From positions 117,569,792 to 117,633,791 of the forward strand of contig NC_072892.1 in NCBI RefSeq assembly GCF_027943255.1: a stretch of DNA of 64,000 nucleotides, read 5' to 3'. The position numbers were made by a program, and so were the translations under genes. Under the pieces are notes generated by a model that was given only the letters and a program-made list of their open reading frames with translations, searched no databases and was not told the DNA's origin. Source of the DNA: Anastrepha obliqua (taxonomy: Eukaryota; Arthropoda; Insecta; Diptera; Tephritidae). The first letter of the stretch is position 1; each line of letters begins with the position of its first letter. This document shows, in pieces, positions 55,830 to 64,000 of this stretch.

Positions 55830-56330
55830 GCTGCAGTCTTTGTGATCAGCGGGGAGCTACCCGTGGACCTCATGACCCGGGATCGAATGGATGTACGGGG
55901 TTCCAAGAAGAAACACGTCGCAGAACGGAGATGTCAAAGCCGATAGGGCACTGAACCGGGTGGCAGATGGACGAGAAACTCATTCCATCAATAGGCAAAT
56001 GGGTCCAAAGGAACTTCGGGGAAGTGAATTACTTCTTACCTAAGTTCCTCTCGGGCCGCGCATACTTCCGGAGATACCTATACCAATCCCATGTGCATAT
56101 ACTGGGAAGTGCCGAGCTATGCCATTTTTTAGTTGTGACGCAGATTGGCGACAGCGCATCAATCAACATAATCAGCAAAATGCTCAACATGCGGACAGCT
56201 GGAACGCGGTAAAGAGATATATTATAATATATCGAGGAAGTACTACGAAAACAAAGATAAACCTCGGCACAATGCAAACAAGTGAAGCCTCACAGGCAGA
56301 GACACAAGAAGACGAGCCTACAGCATGAAA
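55830..56330 (+). pseudogene. R1-clade LINE C-terminal region, second copy
   Basis: Opens with VISGELPVDLMTRDRMDV (family: V.AG..P..LL..ER). After a frameshift DEKLIPSIGKWVQRNFGEVN and YFLPKFLSGRAYFRRYLYQS follow, as at 3267. It then continues INIISKMLN and WNAVKRYIII to a conserved 3' tail (AGACACAAGAAGACGAGCCT, as at 3655). It carries only the C-terminal domain, with broken cysteines. Its DNA is clearly related to 3215-3680. Confidence 0.82.
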
Positions 56331-56574
56331 ACTGGCTATAAATGTTGTGGCACATTTATTTATTTTGCTAATTTTCGGATGATAAAACATACACAACAAG
56401 GTTTTTGCAAAACCCATTACGAAAGTTTGTTTGCTTGTGAGGTATGCATTCCAATACGAGGGCTACTGTCTATATTGCTGTCCTAACAATTGAAAAATTA
56501 AAATTGATGGTTGAAAACGGGCTTATTGTGAAATATACTCCATGATTATCAAAATACCTTTTCATTGGTTTGAA
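56331..56574. other. Spacer, unannotated
   Basis: Nothing recognisable between the R1-type tail and the next LINE. Confidence 0.4.
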
Positions 56575-57770
56575 CCAAATTTCGAAGCACTCTGTCTTAA
56601 GACGGAGCTCGTCCTCTTCACGAGGAAATATAAAATACCCACAGCTCAACTTCTCTCAATAGGGGGCGCTGCGCTGGTGCTTTCTGACAAGGTGAAGTAC
56701 CTAGGTATTATCCTTGACAGTAAGCTTACATGGAAGCCCAACATTGAAGAGACTAACGAAGGCAACAATCGCCTTGTATGAATACGTTGTTTTTTATAAT
56801 ACCATTATAAATCCATTTATGTTATATGGAGTCATAGTCTGGTGGAACTCACTAGTGGGGCGCTTCTAGATACTTCTAATTTAGCGCTCAAAGCAATGTT
56901 AAATGTGATACCTGTAGACGTCGCAAGCAGAATTGCCGCTGCATATACCGCATTGAGACTGAGGGTTCGGGCTATAGATTCAACCTCACTTACGAACACT
57001 CAAACATCGTAAGAAACTTTGAGTTCATCACCCTGTCGATGGATCAATATATACCGAAACTTTCTCCACCCACTTCCATCAAGGGAAGAGTGGACGGGGG
57101 TCTGCACTTGGAGACAGGACCTGGTAAACTTGTTCACGGATGGATCGAAGTTCGAAAGAAAGGTTAGCGGAGGAGTTTTTTGCCAGGAGCTCCCCATCAG
57201 ACTCAAATTTAGGTTACCAAACAGAGGTAGCCCTAATCAAAGAAGCAGCTGATTGGCTACTCACATGCGTACTAACAGTCACGAAAGTAAATATTTACTC
57301 CGACAGCCAAGTGGAAATCAAGGCTCTCGGGTCAGTAATGGTGCATTCGAAACTGGTCAGGTAATCCCTGGTCTCACTTTCGATTGCATCCGAATTCTTT
57401 GAAATAAGACTTATCTAGGTTCCTGGTCACAGCGACATTGCGGGAAACTGTGAAGTGGATAAACTGGCAAGACAAGGGACATATGAGGAGATTTCCCCAC
57501 GAAGGGAGAGAATTGGGATCCCCTTGACTACTTGCGGTCTGCTCCTGGAAAGATGCGATTCGCCTCAACTCAGTGAGCACAGGGCAAGTACAAAAACTTG
57601 TAAGGTCGCGAAATCCTTCTGACCACGTGTGGATCGGGGGCGTTCGACGAGCTTCGACGACGAGATTGACAAGATCTCAGCTCTCGAATCTAGTGAGTTT
57701 TTTCACAAGACACTATCCGCGAGGTGTGAATACTGTGAGACTTGGAATAACCTCGATTACGTGGATAAAT
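56575..57770 (+). pseudogene. RNase H-bearing LINE, thumb to C-terminus
   Basis: Starts at KTELVLFTRKYKIPTAQLLS (56595), then SDKVKYLGIILDSKLTWKPN, the thumb block. It continues with frame changes through a decayed connection (ASRIAAAYTALRLR) to RNase H: DLVNLFTDGSKFERKVSGGV (57118-57177), a frameshift, TEVALIKEAADWLL and VNIYSDSQVEIKALGS (57285-57335), then LIWVPGHSDIAGNCEVDKLA RQG (57410-57475). After that STKTCKVAKSF and a broken C-terminal zinc region to about 57770. The RNase H acidic residues (TDGS, SDS) are present. Same family as 32700-33030. The 5' palm domain is missing. Confidence 0.88.
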
Positions 57771-58985
57771 AAACCTAATATGGAAAAAACAAAAACGTGT
57801 TTTCTTTGTGCAATTTGTATCGAATGATTTTTTTTTTTTTACCTGACTCCTAAGTGGATTGGGGTATAGTTATATAGTAGATTAGTCGATAGATCTAATG
57901 CCAGTTTCGAGTCTCTCAGCGTTAGTGAACTTGTTTCTTAGAATTTTATAGAGAATCCGAATCTTAACAATTTTTTTTCTTCTATTCTTCTATATTCATT
58001 TCGAAAGTGTCATCTGTAAAGGAAAATCCAAATTTATAAGGGGAATCTCGGGCTTTAACCTTTAAGGCTTTATTATCCGAAAAATTATTATACCTAACAA
58101 AATTGGTAGTAATGTAAAATTAATAATAATCTCTTCTTTACTTGTATGGAAACCAGCAAACAAAATGTTTTATATTTAAATTTTCAATTTTTAAATTTTT
58201 TTGTTTTCTTTTAGTTAGTTAGTCTATAGTGGTATTCGTAGTGTTTTATGCTACAACTATTCATTGTCGTAAAAATTTGCTGGAAACTCAAACTTCTAGC
58301 TATCAGCTATGGGTGTCATAGGTCAGCATATTGCTTAGCACAGATTTCAAAGATCGTGCATCGAAATTTGTATAAGTAAATAAAAAGCCAATTCCATAAA
58401 TAGACTAAAGCAAGCCAACATTTTATGAGGTATTGCAGAGAAGGCAAACGACTTGGACTTCAGTAGTTTCCTTTTTTTCTTCTTACTAATTTTCTTCTTT
58501 TTTTACTCAATAGAAATAGATGTTGCACGTTAAAAGTTGATGCAGCTGAACATTAAAGCAACAAAGTCAGTTGTGAAGGTCACAACCAAAAACAAACAAC
58601 CACATTTTTGGATTTTCTTTTTTAATTTGTTCTCGCTTTTGTGGTCTTCCACTCGTATTTAGCAGCAATTTCATGAAATTGAAATTCTTTTAAATTTTGA
58701 TACATGAAAAATGCCCAAAAAGTAGTTAGCTAAAATTGTATAATATGTACACAATCAATTATAATTTGAATGCGCAAGATTGAAGGCTTCACACTTGCTG
58801 GCTTTTGTGTGCTGCGAGTTTTGTTAATACCGAAGATATCTTATAAAAATGGGATTGTGTCTTTTAAATTGTTTAGTAGCAACTAAATTGCAGTTTTCTG
58901 TTTTGAATTTAATTGGCAGACCATTAATTAATTATTTGTATATAGTAATATAATGGTGTTGCGATACCATTTCAAGCGATCCATG
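57771..58985. other. Unannotated AT-rich DNA
   Basis: T run at 57828-57840. The rest is unique AT-rich sequence with no motif. Confidence 0.4.
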
Positions 58986-60175
58986 CACGAGGGTTGCCCT
59001 TTAATATTTTGCGACCAATAATGAAAACACAGAAAAAGAATAACGAAGATGGCTTTTACTTGTTTGTTTTTCAAAATATTCTCTTTGGAAGTCAATACAC
59101 TTCAGCATTCGCTTGAACCAGTTTTCAAATCACTTTTGTCACTCTGAAAGGGCACCGCCAAACGAGTTCCTTAAAGGCTTCAACAGCTTCTTCAGGCATT
59201 GAAAAACCTTGACCTCTCATTTTTTTTTTTGTTTTTGATGTTCAGTAGATGCCAAATCGGCGCGGTGCGATGGATGACTCCTTAATTCGATATTTTGAGT
59301 GATCAAAACCCCTTCTGTGTGAGCCGATGCTTTAGAGCTCGTATTCGGCGGTCGGTTTTCCTAATTATCTGGCAAATAAATTGTGTACCACCCAAAATTG
59401 ATTATTTTAAGTTTCTGTAGGACTACAGTTGCGACATGACTAGATGTTTTCTAGAGTTTTTTCTGAAAAGAACAGGCGATTGTTGGATTAAGCTAGTCTT
59501 GGAGCACCCATACTGTCTCATATTCGTCATGTATTACGATGTCATAGACGCGCTTTGAATCATCTAACCTTCTTCAACATTTCTTTACACCCATCAAAGT
59601 ACATAAGTCCTTTTTTAGATAATTGTCAAATTATACGATATAGAGTGAGAATATATTTTCTTGATGACCAAATGTGTATGCAAATTATACATTCAATTTT
59701 GCATTGCTGATGCCACTAATTCCCAATTCTATCTCGCGATATGTCACATAAAGATATGGCGTTAGCAATTGACGCACAGCATCGCTTGTTTTTGGCACAA
59801 TAACTATTTTTGGACTGCCTTTATGAAATTCATTCTGCAAGGATCGACGACCACAATCGTCGAGCTGGCGTTCCACAGTGGCTAAATGTGGAACTTCAAC
59901 GCCAAAAGTCGAAGTGAGTAGATCAATACACTTCTGTCTTGATAATTCAAGTCGAAAATCGTAATAAATCGTCACACCAAATTTTTCACGCGAGATGAAT
60001 ATTTAAACTCACAGAAAAAAGGACAAATAGAATTCTTAAGTGAAAACTTTATATGTAAATTTAGGCTATAAAACACCAAAGTTTTCGATAAAAATATCGA
60101 ATTACAGCTCGCCACACGAAATTCCGTTCTGTTTGCGTTCCGAAGACGCAAAATATAAAAGGTAACTCTCGTACC
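58986..60175 (-). mobile_element. Mariner element, copy 4, both ends present
   Basis: Left end ACGAGGGTTGCCCTTTAATA at 58987; the right end in reverse complement reads ACGAGAGTTACCTTTTATAT, ending near 60173 beside a TA. The length of about 1.19 kb is near the usual size. The minus-strand transposase can be followed end to end: N-terminal frame 59975-59685, central pieces 59620-59240, C-terminus 59225-59020. It is the most complete mariner in the window but carries many frameshifts. A sibling end is at 10875. Confidence 0.9.
59010..59990 (-). pseudogene. Mariner transposase pseudogene
   Basis: N-terminus: TIYYDFRLELSRQKCIDLLT, FGVEVPHLATVERQ, GRRSLQNEFHKGSPKIVIVP, DAVRQLLTPYLYVTYREIEL: the two helix-turn-helix units of this mariner group (family: C I D.L...FG.EAP...TV.RW..EF.RGRRSL.DEFREGRPK.VVVP). 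Centre: CKEMLKKV (59595-59570), then DSMGAPRLA and WVVHNLFAR in alternating frames. C-terminus: MRGQGFSMPEEAVEAFKELV near 59220, followed by NAEVY and PKRIF remnants of the KRMQKCIDL.GEYFEKQ end. No catalytic triad can be read intact. Confidence 0.85.
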
Positions 60176-60489
60176 TTGGGAATTTTTGTACATTTTTTTA
60201 AAAACTTATTCAGTTTTCAAAACTTTAATATGGAGTTTTTTGAAGTGGAATATCTTCGGGCCTTTTTAAATATATTAAATAAATATAAATATAATAATAA
60301 TACATTTTTTTAATTCTTTAGAATACAACATACGTTTTAAAAAGTATTTGGCACTAAAGAAGAATTAACGCTAAAATTAATTTGTTCAAAATTTTGTCAA
60401 AAAAAAAAATTTTACTTTTTTGTTAAAATTAAAAAAAAGTATACCAAACACTTACAGTCTCTAAGACTCTTGCTTGCCTATCAGTATCA
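60176..60489. other. Unannotated AT-rich DNA
   Basis: A/T runs only. Confidence 0.4.
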
Positions 60490-60790
60490 GGATCCTTAGT
60501 AGATTTCTAGGTCTAGGTCAGCTAAGTTCACAAAATGTCGCCATTTCCAGCGGAACAGCAGATCAACATCCGCTTGACAGCTCATCAGCGAAGTAATTTT
60601 CTGCAATCCCGCACTACCCATGTATCCAAGACAGCTTTACTGTGTTTTTTATATGCAATCGATGCTAATTCTACCGCTTCCTGAGTCCATTTTTGAATCA
60701 TCTGTGAAGCAATCTACCAAAGTAGGATCAAAGGCTTGGACTACATTTCTCCAGTCTTCTCATTCTGGAAATTTTTTCTAGGAATTTTCT
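60490..60790 (-). pseudogene. LINE RNase H start fragment (weak)
   Basis: The minus strand near 60740-60670 reads AFDPTLVDCFTDDSKMDSGS, similar to the DIYTDGSKMDNGTG start of RNase H in the LINE at 24975 (family TDGSKM..G.G.G). No other RNase H motif follows before the reading is lost. Probably a short fragment of an I/R1/LOA-group element. Confidence 0.5.
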
Positions 60791-61049
60791 GCCAAAGCAA
60801 ATTTGCTTAGTCACTGAATCAGAAGTCTTGCGCTTTTACGACAGGGAGATTTTCCAAAAAATACCTGTACTATCAGGTATTCACATATGTAGCGCTCTCG
60901 AGACTACTAAAGATAGTTTTACCTCTAAAAGGGAATGCCTTGGTGCAGATAGACATTGGATACTATAACCGGGAAACAAGCTTTAGGATCTGGTGAATAA
61001 TACTCTCAAGTCATTATAGCAGTAAACTTGTTTTATATCTAAGTGATTT

Positions 61050-61815
61050 CACATAATTTTTCCAGCTTGCGCAGTTTCTCGCTATGCATCTAAGCTCATA
61101 GAAGGATTTTCTCGTGTGATTGCTGATAGTATGTCGCCATCTGTTTCTCGACTACTTTTTCACCCGCATATTCTAAATCACTTATCTTTCTGTTGAATTC
61201 CCAGTTCATGTCAAGGCGTTGCTGATCGGACGCTTCAAACACCAAATCCAACGCGGTTATGAATTACTAAGGTGAAAGAGCGCAGCCTTGTTTTACACCA
61301 CTATGACATTCAGAAGGATCGCTTAGTTGCCCATAATCAAAAACACGACTTCTAGAATCTTCTTAGCTCGTATTAGTAATGTTAATTATTTTTTCGGGAA
61401 TACCTCTAGCTCGCCATCCAAATACAATTTCTATTCATAGAATCGAATGCTTGTCTGTCGTTAATAAACGATAGATGAAGCGATGAGTTGGAAGATTGTT
61501 CAATAATAATCCGGGTAGTATTTATAAGGTCAGCACAGGATCTATCTGGCCAAAAACCTGCTTGATTTTTTCTCATTAAGCCATCTACATAGATGCCCAG
61601 CCACGCGTTTGAGTACAATTTTGCTCAAAATTTACCTTATGGTGGGTATCAATGATGTTCTTCTCCAATTAGAGCATTTGCTTTTCCCTCCTTTCATGGG
61701 TACTTTTACGACTATCGATTCTTCGCATACCAAACCGATTATTTGTTCAAGCTTTCCTAGCATAACTTCAGGGTTTCTTCTAAGATTGGCAAGCAGGTAA
61801 GATTTGCTTATTAAC
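61050..61815 (-). pseudogene. LINE reverse transcriptase fragment, CFDP2-like
   Basis: Read from 61800 down: LGKLEQIIGLVCEESIVVKV, PMKGGKSKCSNWRRTSLIPT, then after a frameshift YVDGLMRKNQAGFWPDRSCA, DLINTTRIIIEQSSNSSLHL, SFINDRQAFDSMNRNCIWMA, and IPEKIINI near 61390. These are the fingers and first palm blocks (W..GII..PKKGD...C.NWRGI.L; GFR..RSC.D; ..DF..AFDS) of a non-LTR element like craniofacial-development-protein-2-like RTs. Fragments of the GVKQGC block follow (61330-61260, badly decayed). The YADD region is absent. Confidence 0.8.
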
Positions 61816-61832
61816 ATCGTTTATATTATTAA

Positions 61833-62029
61833 GTGTTCTATATTTAATAATATTTTGCGAAAATGGAATAACAGAGTATGCAGTTATTTTATTTCAAAGT
61901 ACTAAATTTAAAATTACAATGAAATGAGTGAACAATTCTTTGTATTTTATGTTGAGAAATGAAATAAAGCAAACTAAATAAAGTACTCTGTTTTTCCATT
62001 TTCGCAAAATATTGTGAAATATAGAACAC
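61833..62029. mobile_element. Short MITE, 197 bp, with 45-bp inverted repeats
   Basis: The left arm (61833-61877, GTGTTCTATATTT... TTTTGCGAAAATGGAA.AACAGAGTA) and right arm (61985-62029) are near-perfect inverted copies with a few mismatches. About 107 bp of AT-rich interior. It lies between a LINE RT piece and a young retroelement tail. No target duplication is obvious. Confidence 0.82.
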
Positions 62030-62048
62030 GGTACAAAATAATGATATC
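62030..62048. other. Spacer before target duplication
   Basis: Short unique sequence linking the MITE to the left copy of the 15-bp duplication. Confidence 0.4.
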
Positions 62049-62063
62049 TGTATCAAATAAGGT

Positions 62064-62300
62064 TTTTTTTTTGGGATGACGCCCGTGAAGAGGGAACTCT
62101 CATGAATACTACTATACCGGCATAGCGGTATGCACGACTTGGAGCCTCACCGCTACACCTACGTACTAAACACCTCTCCACTATCTACCACTCTCCCCAC
62201 GGAACTATCCAAAAGGAATTACCTCACTGGCTGGTTAGCACATAGGCTGCTAGTTATTTCGTCTACGAACCTCCCCGCGCGTCTTAGATCATTGTGGATA
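62064..62300 (-). mobile_element. 5'-truncated retroelement insertion with poly-A and TSD
   Basis: The perfect 15-bp duplication TGTATCAAATAAGGT lies at 62049-62063 and 62301-62315. Between them, on the minus strand, a 237-bp segment reads into a 9-10 base A tail (T run 62063-62072). Its first part can be read DLRRAGRFVDEITSSLCANQ, an apparent C-terminus, followed by a 3' UTR with AGTCGTGCATACCGCTATGC. Poly-A, 5' truncation and duplication are the signature of target-primed reverse transcription. The source LINE is not otherwise in the window; R1/R2-like 3' ends are a guess. Confidence 0.88.
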
Positions 62301-62315
62301 TGTATCAAATAAGGT

Positions 62316-64000
62316 GTTAGTGTCTGTATGTCTATTGAGATTTTGGATGTCGTGAATATTGCTGCCGATCATTAGGATTTTTACTGCCCACAAATGTATT
62401 AATGAATACTTGGCTTTAATTGATAAACTCTTTTACATATATTACGGTTGGCTGCGTACAAAGAAGGCATTAAAACTATTGCATCCTTGGAGCAATTGCA
62501 TATCGAATTTCACAATAAATTCTAGGCACAACAAATTGTATAGCCCAAACCGTACACTGGCAAATTTCCAATTAAAATTTTATTCTTTCAAATGAACCAA
62601 AAATTTAGCCAACGAATAAAGTAAATGCAAACAAATAAATGGATTTTGGTGCAATCACGCGACTTTGTCGTTGCGTTCCAATAGCAATTAATTGGCAGCT
62701 TTTGTAAATACATACAGACAAAATTACATACACATACATACATCGCACTACCAGCACACAACCACCGACTAGTGCCAGTCAAAGTAAGGCCCTGTAGCCA
62801 AGTGGCCAACAAGTCTGAAACGTAAATCAAGTATTGTTGGCATTTAACAATAAATGATAGCGATGACGCAGCAACACAAACAACAGCCTACCTACCACAC
62901 CAATGACCATAATCAACTGATCACATGACCAACAAGTCCGCATTCGTAGAGCAGAAATTCAAATAAAACGAAAAAATGAAAAATGAAAAAGTCTTGAAAA
63001 ATGAGAAAAGCTAAATTGTAAACGTAATTGAATTTGAAAATTGAAAGTGTTTTGCGGCATCCAGCAGACGGAGAAGGGAATGCAAGGAGATGCAGGCTAC
63101 AAATGAATAAATTGGGGGAAGGAGGCGCCAGTGTGCCCACCGTACTTTACTATTATAAAAATGCGTCTTTAGCGCCACAAAGCACACATATCTCCACACA
63201 TACATAGAAGCATAAGTATTGCTAGTGGCAAACGGAGCGGCGCAACGGGTCATTTATGTATGTGTGTGTGTATGTACATATGTACGAGTATGTTACTTTA
63301 GCCAGCAATCGAAATGGTACAGAAAAATGTATTCGCTTTTGAAAAAATGTATGTAGATGCCAGTGATAATAAAATAGACCGCGCCTGCTGTGGCATAGCC
63401 GCAAGAATGAGCGCGTGTGTGCCTGCGCGTGCGCATGTGGCTGCATAATGCAAACACACACACACACATAGGCATGCATGTGTCTTTGAATACGCAGGTA
63501 TGCTGAATATGATATAAAGTAACTACCCTGCAGGGAAAAATACTACCAGTTCGCTGTTCAGCTCAACCAGTTCGTATTTTATTTTTTTTCCATGTTAGCA
63601 AGTGCTTTTTTTAACACAGCGATGTCCTACGAAATGTCAAATGTCCAGTCGTGTATTAGCAAAATATATCGTCTTTCAAGAGATGCGGCTAGATGTTGTT
63701 TTGAAATAAAACATGTAAAAATTTATATTCTTTCAAGTTTTACTATTTTTACTTAAGCTACGACTCTTACCATACTAATTATATGTGAAAATACCATCGT
63801 TTAAATATCCACCATGAGCGCGTCTACAGGCAAATAGATAGGTAAAAGTGACAATCGGTCTCTAGGGCAGCTAACTTAAACCATTGCCAATCCATAGTGA
63901 CGCTACAGTAGCAGTTTATTTGCTACTCCCCGTTAAACCATTTTGTTTTAAGTGCAAAGCCATTGATCTGGCTGACACTTTTATCCCTAAGGTCATCATA
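62316..64000. other. Unique DNA with CA/TG microsatellites
   Basis: TG/CA repeats at 63255-63270 and 63451-63468, otherwise unique. The duplicate word GGCCAACAAGTC/TGACCAACAAGTC occurs at 62802 and 62926. Minus-strand frames at 62588-63479 overlap each other and lack motifs. Confidence 0.4.

Overview
This window looks like non-genic DNA from a higher fly, most likely a tephritid fruit fly. The evidence is an AT-rich base composition, dense Tc1/mariner, Jockey, R1, RTE-like and RNase H-bearing LINE relics, and a tRNA-headed short repeat of a kind I associate with tephritids. The species assignment is inference. I found no intact host protein gene, no rRNA gene and no functional tRNA gene. Almost every readable protein segment belongs to a broken transposable element, and most other open frames are chance.

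Layout. 0.4-15 kb is a dense graveyard: a mariner (393-1507), LINE pieces, a second mariner (5550-7108) split by a TTAA-flanked MITE, an RTE 3' end between two minus-strand LINE pieces (7.4-9.1 kb), mariner pieces at 10.6-11 kb, a long decayed RTE-like LINE (11.2-13.0 kb), a DDE transposase relic and an RNase H-bearing LINE tail (14.0-15.1 kb). 15-24 kb is mostly unique DNA, broken by a 768-bp (TTAGA)n array at 16.5-17.3 kb, short transposon and SINE fragments and a hairpin MITE at 22.5 kb. 25-34 kb holds an RNase H LINE, a full-length SINE, a Tc1-like C-terminus, the longest LINE (Jockey clade, 28.7-31.0 kb), a long-inverted-repeat element and more LINE and SINE pieces. 34-39 kb is largely unique with one MITE and SINE copies. 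39.3-41.9 kb holds two adjacent DNA elements, the second a foldback element with arms of about 630 bp around a fragment of a conserved protein. 42.6-44.2 kb is a decayed tandem repeat with a unit of roughly 300 bp. 44-46.9 kb and 50-52 kb look like unique fly intergenic or intronic DNA. 46.9-50.1 kb and 52-62.3 kb return to nested elements, ending with a young-looking 5'-truncated retroelement with a perfect 15-bp target duplication. 62.3-64 kb is unique.

The elements interact by nesting. MITEs sit inside a mariner and inside a LINE, a SINE abuts two LINE tails, and one LINE copy at 14.8 kb preserves the empty site for the MITE at 47.8 kb. The SINE and an RTE-type LINE share a short 3' end, which suggests a LINE/SINE pairing. 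All ages and family assignments come from reading the translations and repeats by eye; no database search was possible.
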